From assembly GCA_021108035.1 (NCBI GenBank), contig JAIORQ010000034.1:1-53585 (forward strand): 53,585 nt of DNA. The letters are read 5' to 3'. The DNA is from Bacteroidales bacterium (GTDB lineage: Bacteria > Bacteroidota > Bacteroidia > Bacteroidales > JAADGE01). Of this stretch, positions 18,801 through 27,584 are shown piece after piece. Every line of letters begins with the position of its first letter. Within the stretch, counting starts at the first letter, position 1. A program made the position numbers and the translations under genes. The notes under the pieces are model-generated. The model was given only the letters and a program-made list of their open reading frames with translations. It was not told the origin of the DNA and ran no database searches.

Positions 18801-20289
18801 CTTAAAAGAACCTTCTTTAACAGGAGATTTAAAATTAAAACAAACTACGGCACATATTAAATATTTGAATACAACTAATAATATTCAAGAAATGGATATT
18901 CACTTCGATAATGAAATAATAACATTTAGTGAAACCAAATTGTTATCCGGTAAATTTGGTTCGGCTCTGTTAAAAGGAAATATTCGTCATAATAACTTTT
19001 CAAATTTTATATTGGGAATTGATCTTGATGCAGATAATTTTATGCTGTCGGATATTATACCGACAGATTCATCTTTTTTCTACGGAAAAGCTTTCGGAAC
19101 CGGGAACATTCGTATTTCAGGACCTTTGGAAGACTTAAAATTAGTTGCAGATATTACTACAAACAAAAATACCGAAATTTTTATTCCTGTTTCATCAAAC
19201 GAAACTTTTGAAGAAGAAAACAGTTTCATAAAATTCATAACAGATACAACAGTTAAAGAAAAAATAACAATTCAAGAACAATATGCTGTTGAGTACGGAG
19301 GTTTTAGTATGAATGTTAAACTTAATGTAACTCCTGATGCTGCAATACAAATAATTTTTAATGAAAGTACGGGAGATCTTTTTACAAACGGTGAAGGAAA
19401 TTTAAACTTAACTTTAAATCGGGAAGGTGATTTTAATATGTTTGGAAATTATATAATTTCAGAAGGAAGATATAATTTTAATATCAAAGAATATAAAAAG
19501 GATTTTATTATTGAAGAGGGTGGTTCTTTAAATTGGTACGGAAATCCTGAAGATGCAACAATTGATATCAAAGCTGTAAATAAATTATATAATGTAGCAC
19601 TTAAAGATTTAGGATTAATATTAGATGAAACTAAAAAAACGGATGCTGCATGTTATATTCATATGACCGGAAGACTGCTGAATCCGGAATTAAAATTGTA
19701 TGCGGAAATCCTTGATGACCACCCGGAATATATACAAAATCTAAATGCACTTGGAGAAAATGATATGAATGAACAGTTCTTGTTCTTGCTGATATTTAGA
19801 AAATTCAGACCACTACCCGGTATGGAAGGTTCAGGACCACAAGCTGATGTGGGGGAATTATTGACAGAGCAATTTAACAGTTTATTGAAAAATACCGGTG
19901 TAGGTGTTGGATACGAATCCGGAGATGAACTATTAACTGATAAATACATAGTAAAATATGATCAAGCAGTATTGGATGGAAGAATTGTATTTAAAGGGGA
20001 ATTTGGTATGGGCGGAGCAAATACAAATATAGAACCGGGTACTAATCCGGCAAATAATTATGTAGGAGAAGTTGAAGTTGAAGCAAAATTAAACAGAAAA
20101 GGAACTGTTAGAGCAAAAGTTTATAACAAAGCTAATGACCAAATTGAAAATGAAGGAGATTATATACAAGGAATGGGTTTTGTTTGGAGAAAGAAGTTCA
20201 ACACACTTAAAATTTGGGGAAGAGAAGAAGAAAAAGACAGTATCAAAACAAAACGATTCATTAAAAAAATAAAAAACCAAAACCCGTAA
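15826..20289 (+). CDS. tamB: TamB-family translocation and assembly module protein
   Basis: This 1487-residue protein has one N-terminal membrane anchor (about 14-34) followed by a very long repetitive beta-rich periplasmic region of the AsmA/TamB (bridge-like lipid transfer) type. It ends in the conserved TamB (DUF490) C-terminal domain, with ISEGRYNFNIKEYKKDFIIEEGG near residue 1210 and DVGELLTEQFNSLLKN further on. TamB acts between inner and outer membrane in phospholipid transport and outer-membrane protein assembly. It stands alone here, without tamA adjacent. The stop codon lies inside a terminator hairpin shared with the convergent thiolase gene. Confidence 0.9.
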   Translation: MQKQVFHIEKIRKITLYGILLIVFLLSSLMLLLQTSYIQTKITQFIIRELSAKLNADINIDNVKISLFRGFVFNGINIQDQQNDTLLSVKELSVIPAGLQINFEDISLKEIIIDDLFLNLYETNIDTLNLQYILDALKSDKETDTSQNFKISSKTTVINNSCFSYRKIDTVIVKDFNYKNMRLDSFSLKVNDLLINNDDITAQIEKLSFKDKSGFIINNFQSQKININPEHIRLKKLFVKTNNSQLNFDSLNIDYPKGYKFDNFLTEADVDILINKSSYISYKDVKFFITDTADYTEKLYISAHIRGSPNNFSVKNLELNYEELFNLKMDAKVRDLPAFKDPYFNISIIKLSTDVKKIKALKIPGKDELLANIPEEFHKIETINYSGKTKGRFSRFISKGEISGNFGTININALAKNDSLSGINIEGELSGKELDIAKTFDNNDLGKLTFNQNIDFSYSKSKKIKIKTFGKVDEFTYKNYTYRDIDLYAELLDKKVDSLSVKIDQKEIKAEIIGNIEFIPGMPEFNITVDIDRADLKRLNLDSAENRSTISLKLQAFFNGLNIDDFTGVISLKEPLNYTKDSVSISVNELILRGYTLKVNHEETKKITLDSDIGDMQIISKGKTSKTFASLKSLVTNIFKAEENETADEIDTTQTGYVDFEVNLKNPKIITSLFLPEVEIAKDTKIYGYYHPQKHNLYLSLNALIFNYKNVTVNDFYIIAYTKNRKLFAGTGGSSLIPNESFLFENINLEGDFQNDTVNFNLIWDNFKDSANYAADISGLINLKKNNNKTSYQCSFSNSEIIINDIPWFFSKSIITIDSTHINISDLSFKNKVEEIYIDGNISNYPGDILYTEFKNFSLENLSPITPGKLKLYGKLSGSATLAHLYETPLIFTRDSIADLKINDIDFGNLYITSHWDNIGNKIHVNAYNLKGEKRQFMNDTIYGDYWPEKDSISFIADIRSMTLKTLEHYYEDYVGFNRTAFVTGKILINGYLKEPSLTGDLKLKQTTAHIKYLNTTNNIQEMDIHFDNEIITFSETKLLSGKFGSALLKGNIRHNNFSNFILGIDLDADNFMLSDIIPTDSSFFYGKAFGTGNIRISGPLEDLKLVADITTNKNTEIFIPVSSNETFEEENSFIKFITDTTVKEKITIQEQYAVEYGGFSMNVKLNVTPDAAIQIIFNESTGDLFTNGEGNLNLTLNREGDFNMFGNYIISEGRYNFNIKEYKKDFIIEEGGSLNWYGNPEDATIDIKAVNKLYNVALKDLGLILDETKKTDAACYIHMTGRLLNPELKLYAEILDDHPEYIQNLNALGENDMNEQFLFLLIFRKFRPLPGMEGSGPQADVGELLTEQFNSLLKNTGVGVGYESGDELLTDKYIVKYDQAVLDGRIVFKGEFGMGGANTNIEPGTNPANNYVGEVEVEAKLNRKGTVRAKVYNKANDQIENEGDYIQGMGFVWRKKFNTLKIWGREEEKDSIKTKRFIKKIKNQNP

Positions 20290-20312
20290 AAACAGATTTT
20301 GGTTATTTTACA
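20275..20312 (+). terminator. Terminator hairpin at the end of tamB
   Basis: AACCAAAA (20275-20282) and TTTTGGTT (20297-20304) form an 8-bp stem with a short T-rich tail. It overlaps the tamB stop codon and could also act for the converging thiolase transcript. Confidence 0.55.
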
Positions 20313-20327
20313 AAAATAAATTGTATT

Positions 20328-21503
20328 CTACAGCATCTCTACTACAACAGATGAAGCACCACCTCCGCCGTTGCATAAACCCGCAACACCATATTTACCC
20401 TTATTTTGTTTTAATACATTAAGAAGAGTAACAATAATCCTTGTGCCGGTTGCTCCCAAAGGATGGCCTAATGAAACACCTCCGCCGTTTACATTTACTT
20501 TTGAATCATCCAAATTTAATTCTTTCAGAGCTGCAAGAGCAACAACTGAAAATGCTTCATTAATCTCATAATAATCAATATCGCCTGCTTTTAAGCCTGC
20601 TTTTTCAATAGCTTTAGGAATAGCTTTTGCAGGTGCCGTAGTAAACCATTCCGGTTCTTGAGCAGCATCACCGTAACCGATTAATTTAGCAATAGGTTTC
20701 ACGCCGAGTTCTTCTGCTTTTTCTTTACTCATTAAAACAATGGCAGCTGCACCGTCATTTATTGTTGAAGCATTTGCTGCTGTAACTGTTCCTTCTTTTA
20801 CAAAAACAGGTCTTAATGACGGAATTTTTTCAAATTTAACATTTGTAAATTCTTCATCAACGTCAACAATTACGTCTCCTCTGCGAGTTTTTATTTCAAC
20901 CGGTACAATTTCATCTTTAAATTTACCTGCTTCAGTTGCTGCCGCAGAACGTTCATAAGATTGAACAGCAAATCTGTCTTGTTCTTCCCTGCTGATATTC
21001 ATTTCTTTAGCACATAATTCAGCAGCATTTCCCATATGATAATTGTTGTAAACATCCCATAAACCGTCTTTTACCATTCCGTCAATCAATTTACCGTCGC
21101 CTAATTTTATTCCCGTACGAATACTCGGAACATAATGAGGTATGCTTGACATGTTCTCCATTCCGCCGGCTACAACAATGTCATTGTCGCCTAACATAAT
21201 GGTCTGTGCAGCAAACATAACAGACTTCATTCCTGATGAACATACTTTATTAATAGTAGTACAAGGAACTTTATTGGGAATTCCGGCAAATAATGCAGCT
21301 TGACGTGCCGGAGCTTGTCCTAAATTCGATGAAATAACATTTCCCATATATACTTCATCAATATCATCAGGTTTAATTCCCGATTTTTCAATTGCAGCTT
21401 TTATTGCCGTTGCTCCTAATTTAGTAGCGGGAACACTTGCTAAAGCTCCTCCGAAACTGCCTATTGGTGTTCTGACAGCAGAAACTATAAATACTTCTTT
21501 CAT
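20328..21503 (-). CDS. Acetyl-CoA C-acetyltransferase (thiolase)
   Basis: This thiolase II interconverts two acetyl-CoA and acetoacetyl-CoA. The acylated cysteine is C88 in NKVCSSGMKS, the catalytic histidine is H347 in GGGVSLGHPLGATG, and the second cysteine is C377 in GLCNGGGG. The 391-residue length fits the biosynthetic/degradative thiolase family exactly. There are no neighbouring beta-oxidation or butyrate genes, so its pathway is not shown by context. The codon pattern is slightly richer in GC than its neighbours, as expected for a well-expressed enzyme. Confidence 0.95.
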   Translation of the reverse strand: MKEVFIVSAVRTPIGSFGGALASVPATKLGATAIKAAIEKSGIKPDDIDEVYMGNVISSNLGQAPARQAALFAGIPNKVPCTTINKVCSSGMKSVMFAAQTIMLGDNDIVVAGGMENMSSIPHYVPSIRTGIKLGDGKLIDGMVKDGLWDVYNNYHMGNAAELCAKEMNISREEQDRFAVQSYERSAAATEAGKFKDEIVPVEIKTRRGDVIVDVDEEFTNVKFEKIPSLRPVFVKEGTVTAANASTINDGAAAIVLMSKEKAEELGVKPIAKLIGYGDAAQEPEWFTTAPAKAIPKAIEKAGLKAGDIDYYEINEAFSVVALAALKELNLDDSKVNVNGGGVSLGHPLGATGTRIIVTLLNVLKQNKGKYGVAGLCNGGGGASSVVVEML

Positions 21504-21644
21504 ATTTTTATTTTTATTTATTTAATAATTTGATCAAAAATTTCAAAATGAAAGCGAACATACTCTTTTTTTCTTAATTGTAAAAATATAATGAATATTA
21601 TATCGTTTTGATTTTGCTCTCAAATTGTTTTTAGAAAAAAATAA

Positions 21645-21652
21645 TACTTTTG
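21645..21652 (+). promoter_or_regulatory. Promoter -7 box TACTTTTG
   Basis: This is an exact TAnnTTTG match 34 bp before the ATG at 21687. A TTG at 21625-21627 lies 17 bp upstream and may serve as a weak -33 element. Confidence 0.55.
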
Positions 21653-21686
21653 TAATCCTGAATTATCTAATAAAAAATAAAATATA

Positions 21687-22214
21687 ATGAATGACTTTAT
21701 TGAAGTTTCGAAATATTTAGTCCCTTTAATTGTATTATTGATTGCAGTATTGTTGATATTAAGGCATTTTTCCGATAAAGAAAAAACAAAACAGAGGTAC
21801 GATATAATACGAGCAAACAATAAGTTAATCACACCTGTTCGATTGCAAGCATATGAAAGGGTAATTCTTTTGTTGGAAAGAATCAAACCTGATGCTGTTG
21901 CTTTAAGAGTACAAAAATCAAGTTTTACGGCAAAACAGATGCAAATATTAATGCTTGAAACAATCAGAAAAGAGTTTAATCACAATTTATCGCAACAAAT
22001 ATATTTAACAGAAGAAACATGGTCAGCAGTTGTTAATGCTAAAGAACAAATTACCAGACTGATAAATCTTACCGGTACAGAAATGAGTAAAGAATCAAAA
22101 TCAGCTGAATTCACCAGAGCATTAATTGAAATGTATAATGACTTTGAAACCAAACCAATAGAAAACACCTTAAGGCTGGTAAAAAAAGAAGCAATTAATT
22201 TCTTTGGTATGTAA
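21687..22214 (+). CDS. Conserved membrane-anchored Bacteroidota protein (DUF7935-like)
   Basis: This 175-residue protein has one N-terminal membrane helix (about 10-27, KYLVPLIVLLIAVLLILRHF) and a long helical cytoplasmic part (LQAYERVILLLERIKPDAV and later EETWSAVVNAKEQITRLIN). It resembles a conserved hypothetical family of Bacteroidota that I associate with DUF7935; I am not certain of that name. No catalytic motif is visible. It has its own promoter and a hairpin after its stop, so it looks monocistronic. Confidence 0.7.
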   Translation: MNDFIEVSKYLVPLIVLLIAVLLILRHFSDKEKTKQRYDIIRANNKLITPVRLQAYERVILLLERIKPDAVALRVQKSSFTAKQMQILMLETIRKEFNHNLSQQIYLTEETWSAVVNAKEQITRLINLTGTEMSKESKSAEFTRALIEMYNDFETKPIENTLRLVKKEAINFFGM

Positions 22215-22242
22215 AATCAATACATTGCTAAATTGTTTCATT

Positions 22243-22271
22243 GCTACATTGCTGTTTTTCAACAATGTAGC
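22243..22271. terminator. Hairpin between converging genes
   Basis: GCTACATTG (22243-22251) and CAATGTAGC (22263-22271) form a perfect 9-bp stem between the ends of the DUF7935-like gene and manA. The preceding bases repeat the word CATTGCTA, so the hairpin may belong to a dispersed repeat that doubles as a terminator. Confidence 0.55.
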
Positions 22272-22281
22272 ATGAATAGCT

Positions 22282-23250
22282 TTAAATATAAACTTCCAAA
22301 ATTTCAGATTTTTCATCAGGAAATAACTCAACATCACTAATACTTGCGGGGATTAAAATCGTATCACCTTTTTTTGCAGTTAATTCACTTTTTTTAGAAT
22401 TAATGCTGAATTTACCGGAAATGCAAATGTATATTACAAAGCTGTCTGTTGAATGATAGTTTTTTGTTATAGTTTTATCAAATTCAATCAGATTTACCGT
22501 AAAATATTTATTCTTACAAAGATTAACGGAATTGTTTTTTTTCAGATCGTAATTAATCAGATAATTATTATGTTTTTGAAGATCGACAACATCTTTTGCT
22601 TCCTCAGTATGAAGTTGTCTGTAATTTCCCTTAAGATCTTTTCTGTCCCAATCATATATCCTGTATGTCAGATCCGAACATTGTTGAATTTCTGCGAGAA
22701 AAACACCTTTCATAATTGCATGAATTCTTCCTGCCGGAATATAAGCAACATCTTTGCATTTAACTTTAACATGGTTTAAAATATCCCTCAATGATTTTTT
22801 CTTAACATGTTCAACATATTCAGATTTTGAAAGGTTTTCTTTTACTCCCAATATTAAGTCGGCATCTTTATCAGCATCAATGATGTACCACATTTCATTT
22901 TTCCCGTTTTCGTTATGTCGTTTTTGAGCAGTTTCATCATCGGGATGAACTTGAACTGATAAGTCATCGCTTGCATCAATGAATTTTATTAATAACGGGA
23001 AAAAGTTGTTAAATATGCTGTAAACTCTCTTCCCTACAAGATCACTTTTGTATATGTTTATTAATTCTTTGATGTTTTTACCCTTTAAAGGTCCGTTTAC
23101 AACTTCCGATAAATTATTTTCAACACCTGATAATTCCCAACTTTCACCGGCATTATCAGTCTGAACCTTTTTGTTGAGTATAGAATTAAGTTTGGTTCCG
23201 CCCCAGACTTTTTCTTTTATTATTGGTTTAAATTTTAAAGGGTATATCAT
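22282..23250 (-). CDS. manA: Class I mannose-6-phosphate isomerase
   Basis: This zinc-dependent cupin isomerase interconverts fructose-6-phosphate and mannose-6-phosphate and feeds GDP-mannose and glycan synthesis. The start KFKPIIKEKVWGGTKL is typical, and metal ligands are visible in SVQVHPDD (Gln100, His102) and NEMWYII (Glu119). AGRIHAI lies further on, and the C-terminal cupin half is present. The 322-residue length matches the short bacterial class I enzymes. It has no close operon partner. Confidence 0.93.
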   Translation of the reverse strand: MIYPLKFKPIIKEKVWGGTKLNSILNKKVQTDNAGESWELSGVENNLSEVVNGPLKGKNIKELINIYKSDLVGKRVYSIFNNFFPLLIKFIDASDDLSVQVHPDDETAQKRHNENGKNEMWYIIDADKDADLILGVKENLSKSEYVEHVKKKSLRDILNHVKVKCKDVAYIPAGRIHAIMKGVFLAEIQQCSDLTYRIYDWDRKDLKGNYRQLHTEEAKDVVDLQKHNNYLINYDLKKNNSVNLCKNKYFTVNLIEFDKTITKNYHSTDSFVIYICISGKFSINSKKSELTAKKGDTILIPASISDVELFPDEKSEILEVYI

Positions 23251-23332
23251 TTTTTGTTGCTAAATTAATAAACTTTTATTTTGACATAATGCAAGAAAGT
23301 AAAAAGTTTTAATAATATTTTACTTTTTTTCA

Positions 23333-23340
23333 TATCTTTG
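23333..23340 (+). promoter_or_regulatory. Promoter-like -7 box TATCTTTG
   Basis: This is an exact TAnnTTTG match 206 bp upstream of the sensor gene, which would leave a long leader containing the repeat at 23420-23480. The assignment is uncertain because no -33 box is obvious. Confidence 0.35.
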
Positions 23341-23419
23341 TTCAAATCATCACAATAATAATTGGTTTTTGCCGGAATAAAAAAAACGACTAATGTCGGG
23401 ATTTATTAATAAAATATTG

Positions 23420-23480
23420 CAAGGTTACGAGGTACAGGTTGCACAACCCGCAACTTGTAACATGCAACTCATAACCCACA
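23420..23480. repeat. Mixed-orientation GTACAGGTTGCA / TGCAACTTGTAAC repeat
   Basis: GGTACAGGTTGCA is followed by the opposing CGCAACTTGTAAC and ATGCAACTCATAAC. This is the same family as the repeats bracketing the S23 gene at 1238-1290 and 1679-1696, but no S23 gene is present here. Confidence 0.55.
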
Positions 23481-23545
23481 CATAAAAAAAATTATTGACA
23501 ATATGATTGTTATAATTTTCAATAATTGCTAAATATTGTTTTCGT

Positions 23546-26434
23546 ATGAATCTCTTTCAAAATTTCACAATCAGATCAAGGTTTAATTTTATTAATGTAT
23601 CTGTTTTTGCTTTAATCCTTATTGTTGTATTTTTTTTCTATTTGACATTCAATAGAATACTTGATTATAATAAATATAATGATAATATTGATAAATTAAA
23701 AATTCAATATTTAAATCTTCGCAGATATGAACAACATTTTCTTTTAAGATATAGTGAAGATTCAAAATTTTTTATTTCAGGAGAGAATAAATATATTGAC
23801 AAATTAAAAAATGCTTCAAAAGAAATTACTCGTTTAACAAATTCTATACTTGAAAATTCTATTACGGAAAAGCTTAATTTAACAGAAACAGTATATGAGA
23901 TTATCACAGTTCATTCTGAATATATGCAGATATTCATTGATCTTTCAAAAAAGATATATATAAGAGGCTCTCTTAATTCAGGACTTATCGGTGAACTCAA
24001 ATCTTCTGCCATACAAACTTTGGAGTCATCAGACTATTATACAAAAAAAACAATTAATGAAATGATCAGAGCAACTGATGATTATCTTTACACCAATAAT
24101 GAAGAGTATTATTTTGTTTTTTTAAAAAAGTATGAACAATTATTATCTTCCGGTTACCAAGAGCAAAGTCTTTACAATATTGAAGATACAATTGAAAATG
24201 CCGAAGACCAAGTTATTAACTATTCGTCTGACAAATTTCTGCAATCACTCAATAAATTTAAAAACAGCTTCTCTTCTCTTGTAAAAACTGACAAAATTTT
24301 AGGAAGAACATATGAAGAAGGTTTAGAAGGAGATTTAAGAAGGAAAAGCCAAGAATTTAACAATCCTGTCGAAAATATTTATAATACAATAGATAATAAT
24401 AAAGAAATTATTAAAGACAGAGCTATACGTAACATTTTTATCTTTTTTATTCTGATTGCAATCTCTTTCTTTGTCTTATTTTGGAGATTTTCAAAGTCTA
24501 TTGTCAATCCGCTTAATAAATTAAAGAAATTTATTGAGCCGTTAAGTTTTGGGATTTTGCCTGAAAAAGAACCGGATATTTTCGGAAAGAACGAAATTAC
24601 AAATATTACTAAATCAATTAATAATCTTATTGAAGGTTTAAAGAAAACTACATCTTTTGCCGGTGCAATCGGAGTAGGGGAATATTCTACTGAATATAAA
24701 CCTTTGAGTAATAATGATTCATTAGGAAATGCTCTTATTGAAATGAGAGAAAATTTAATATCAACCGGTATTGATGAAGAAAAAAGAAAGGATGAAGACA
24801 AGATAAGAACATGGACTAATATCGGATTAACAAAATTTAATGATATTCTCATACAAAATCAAGGGAATATTAAAGAGATGTCAACAGCTGTTATTTCCGA
24901 TTTGGTGAAATTTATCAATGCCAATCAAGGAGGAATGTTTGTCTTTAGTGATGATGAAGATGAAAAATATCTTGAATTAACTGCAACCTATGCTTATGGC
25001 AAAGAGAAGAAAAAGAACAGAAAGATCTTTCCGGGTGAGGGTATAATCGGAATGGTTGCTCTTGAAAAAGAAACTGTGTATATGACAGAAATACCGGAAA
25101 CATATATTACCATAACTTCCGGATTGGGTGGTGCTGTACCGAGAAGCCTTTTAATAGTACCTATGATTGTTGAAGAAGATATTATCGGAGTTATTGAATT
25201 GGCTTCTTTCAATGAACTTGAAAAGCACGAAATTGAATTTGTAAAAACGCTTTCTGAAAACATAGCATCTTCATTATCTATTACAAAGATTAATCAGCGA
25301 ACAGCGGTTTTGCTTGAGCAATCGCAAAGACAAGCAGAATTAATGAAAGTGCAAGAAGAAGAGATGAGACAAAATTTTGAAGAATTACAACAAATTCAAG
25401 AAGATTCGTCCAGAAGATCTGCAGAAATGGCCGGTATTCTCGCAGCAATTGATACATCATCGCTTGTAATTGAGATTAATATTTCAGGAAAGATCATATC
25501 TGTAAACCGAGGACTTCTTGATATGTTAGGTGTTCCTGAAACTGCTCTGACAGGTACAGATTTTAAAGATTTTATACAATCGGTTGATGATGATGCATAC
25601 AATATTTTTTGGCAACAATTGATGAACGGAGCTAACATTCAAAGAAATGAACATATTAAAATTGAAGATAAAGAACTGTGGTTTTCTGTTGTTTATGCAC
25701 CAATCATTGATGATGGCGGAAAAATTTTATATATTCTCTCTATTGCAACAGACCTCAGCGAATCTAAAAAACTTGAATTTGAATTAAAAGAACAAGAAAA
25801 AATATTAAGACAAAATCTTGAAGAAATTAATAAAGCCAGAGGCGAAGCTGAAAGAAAACAACATATTCTTGAAAATACTAACGAAATGTTGAAAGCAAAT
25901 GAGAAAACTTTGCATTCTGCTGTTGAAAATGCGATGAAACAAAGAAAAGAGATTGCAAAAAAAATTGAAGAAATTGCCGAGGAAGAAGCGTTATCTTCAA
26001 GTAGGTTGGAAGGTATTAACCTAACAAATGTTACTGCTCAATTTGATCTCAACGGCAAAATTTTATCGGTAAACAAAATATTTGAAGATATTTTCGGATA
26101 TACTAAAAAAGAGATTATTTCAAAAAATCAAACTTTTCTGTTGAAAGAACAATATATTTCTTCTGATAACTATAAGCAACTTTGGGAAAATCTTAAAATC
26201 GGGAAACACATAAGCGGTAATTTTACATTTCAAGGAAAAAATAATAAAAAAGTTTTTCTTCAAGGAACTTATACAGCAATAAGAGATGCGTCAGGGAAAA
26301 CAATAAGCATCATATTAATGGGATTTGATACTACTGATCTTGTAATGAGAACAGAAGAACTAAAAGCATGTGAAACTGAATTAGAATTAAAAATACAAGA
26401 TTTACAAATGCTTCGGGAAAAATTAAAAAATTAA
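23546..26434 (+). CDS. Membrane sensor with HAMP, GAF and two PAS domains but no output domain
   Basis: This 962-residue protein has TM1 at about 17-36, then a long all-helical extracytoplasmic region (HBM/four-helix-bundle-like, with LRRYEQHFLLRYSED). TM2 lies at about 296-315, followed by HAMP-like segments to about 410 (the second contains GVGEYSTEYKPLS). A GAF domain covers roughly 440-590, a coiled coil follows, then PAS1 (about 645-765), another coiled coil, PAS2 (about 835-930) and a C-terminal coil. No histidine-kinase, GGDEF, SpoIIE or methyl-accepting output domain is visible and the frame ends cleanly. The LytTR regulator gene follows after 32 bp and is the obvious candidate partner (inference). 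Confidence 0.8.
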   Translation: MNLFQNFTIRSRFNFINVSVFALILIVVFFFYLTFNRILDYNKYNDNIDKLKIQYLNLRRYEQHFLLRYSEDSKFFISGENKYIDKLKNASKEITRLTNSILENSITEKLNLTETVYEIITVHSEYMQIFIDLSKKIYIRGSLNSGLIGELKSSAIQTLESSDYYTKKTINEMIRATDDYLYTNNEEYYFVFLKKYEQLLSSGYQEQSLYNIEDTIENAEDQVINYSSDKFLQSLNKFKNSFSSLVKTDKILGRTYEEGLEGDLRRKSQEFNNPVENIYNTIDNNKEIIKDRAIRNIFIFFILIAISFFVLFWRFSKSIVNPLNKLKKFIEPLSFGILPEKEPDIFGKNEITNITKSINNLIEGLKKTTSFAGAIGVGEYSTEYKPLSNNDSLGNALIEMRENLISTGIDEEKRKDEDKIRTWTNIGLTKFNDILIQNQGNIKEMSTAVISDLVKFINANQGGMFVFSDDEDEKYLELTATYAYGKEKKKNRKIFPGEGIIGMVALEKETVYMTEIPETYITITSGLGGAVPRSLLIVPMIVEEDIIGVIELASFNELEKHEIEFVKTLSENIASSLSITKINQRTAVLLEQSQRQAELMKVQEEEMRQNFEELQQIQEDSSRRSAEMAGILAAIDTSSLVIEINISGKIISVNRGLLDMLGVPETALTGTDFKDFIQSVDDDAYNIFWQQLMNGANIQRNEHIKIEDKELWFSVVYAPIIDDGGKILYILSIATDLSESKKLEFELKEQEKILRQNLEEINKARGEAERKQHILENTNEMLKANEKTLHSAVENAMKQRKEIAKKIEEIAEEEALSSSRLEGINLTNVTAQFDLNGKILSVNKIFEDIFGYTKKEIISKNQTFLLKEQYISSDNYKQLWENLKIGKHISGNFTFQGKNNKKVFLQGTYTAIRDASGKTISIILMGFDTTDLVMRTEELKACETELELKIQDLQMLREKLKN

Positions 26435-26466
26435 TAATTATATAGTTAAAGATTCTGCATGAAATA

Positions 26467-27339
26467 ATGAAATTTCTTATTTTTTTAAAAAAACCCTACC
26501 CTTACGAAGATTCCGTAAAAAAGAAAATATTGATAAGTATTGCATTTGGTATTTTTATCGGATTTTTCCTGTTTGTTTTTGAACCATTCGGCATTTATGA
26601 TGCAAAACATGAAAACAAAGACCTGTTTGTCTTAGGATACGGACTTGTAACATTTATTTCTTTATTAATAACATATTTTATCATTCCGTTTATTTTTAAA
26701 GAATTCCATAATAATGAAACGTGGACTGCCGGAAAAGAAATTCTGCACATTAGTCTCAACATCTTTTTAATTACAATAATGAATATATTTTACAGTATTT
26801 TATTCTGTAAAGATTGTGTTCCTTTTCAAGCAAATATATTTGAAGTTTTGTTTTTTTCATTTTTTTCAGTACTGCTCATCGGAATGTTTCCTGTTGCATT
26901 TATGGTCTTGATTTATCAAAATTTTCTTTTAAAAAAACATATTAACAATGCTGAATATGTAAACCAAAACTTACCGACAAAAATACAAGAACAAAATACC
27001 ATTACAATATATTCAAATAATAAAAAGAATATGCTGAGTTTAAATTCGGCTCAATTACTTGCCATAGAAGCTAACGGCAATTATATCAATGTTTATTATG
27101 AAGATAAAGATAAGTTGAACAGAGAAATTATTCGAAATACTTTAAAAAAGACAGAAGATGTAATTGAAAAATATTCAAATTTTGTTCGATGTCATAAATC
27201 TTATATTGTTAACTTATCTAAATTAAAAAAAGTTACCGGTAACGCTCAAGGTTATAAATTGATTTTTGATCAATTAGATTTTAAAATTCCTGTATCCAGA
27301 AACTTATCTAAACAGATTTTGACAAAAATTCAAAGCTGA
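26467..27339 (+). CDS. Membrane-anchored LytTR-family transcriptional regulator
   Basis: Four predicted membrane segments (about 22-41, 54-76, 88-108 and 120-147) precede a C-terminal LytTR DNA-binding domain (about 190-290). The domain contains LLAIEANGNYINVYYED, FVRCHKSYIVNLSKL and a final FKIPVSRN. LytTR domains bind pairs of 9-bp direct repeats spaced about 21 bp apart. There is no receiver domain, so activity must be controlled through the membrane part or a partner. It is 32 bp downstream of the HAMP/GAF/PAS sensor and directly upstream of a 21-bp-period repeat array. Confidence 0.88.
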   Translation: MKFLIFLKKPYPYEDSVKKKILISIAFGIFIGFFLFVFEPFGIYDAKHENKDLFVLGYGLVTFISLLITYFIIPFIFKEFHNNETWTAGKEILHISLNIFLITIMNIFYSILFCKDCVPFQANIFEVLFFSFFSVLLIGMFPVAFMVLIYQNFLLKKHINNAEYVNQNLPTKIQEQNTITIYSNNKKNMLSLNSAQLLAIEANGNYINVYYEDKDKLNREIIRNTLKKTEDVIEKYSNFVRCHKSYIVNLSKLKKVTGNAQGYKLIFDQLDFKIPVSRNLSKQILTKIQS

Positions 27340-27374
27340 ACAGGCAAAACAGATATAACTGTCAAGTTTCTTTA

Positions 27375-27584
27375 AAAGCTGAATTCATTTAGTTTTGAAG
27401 CGAGTCTGTTTGGTTCCGGAATGAATTAATTCAGTTAAAAGTTGAACCGGTTCAGATCAGAAGCGAGTTGGTTTGCTTTAAAAGTGAGCTGGTTTAGTTC
27501 AGATGTGAATCTGTTTACTTAAAAGGTGAATAGGTTTAGTTAAAAACCGGCTTAGTTTAGTTTGGAAGTACCGGGGGGTACTTA
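27375..27584. repeat. Degenerate tandem array with exact 21-bp period (9-10 units)
   Basis: Consecutive 21-bp units start at 27375, 27396, 27417, 27438, 27459, 27480, 27501, 27522 and 27543. A diverged tenth covers 27564-27584. The consensus is close to AAAAGTGAATYGGTTTAGTTA, with the best conservation in GTGA and in GTTTAGTT. The units differ at many positions yet the spacing never slips. All frames carry stops or lack a start, so this is not a coding repeat. The array lies between converging genes. Confidence 0.85.
27566..27583. other. Perfect hairpin AAGTACC-GGGG-GGTACTT
   Basis: A 7-bp perfect stem with a GGGG loop closes the 21-bp array. It is followed by a T-rich stretch (27622-27628), so it might terminate a transcript covering the array. 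Confidence 0.5.

Noticed and set aside
19659-20280. Plus and minus strand frames antisense to the tamB 3' end
   Set aside because: The TamB C-terminal domain on the plus strand is convincing, and the antisense frames are serine- and phenylalanine-rich shadows.
27375-27584. Possible CRISPR array
   Set aside because: Units are contiguous at a 21-bp step without unique spacers and vary in sequence. No cas genes are present.
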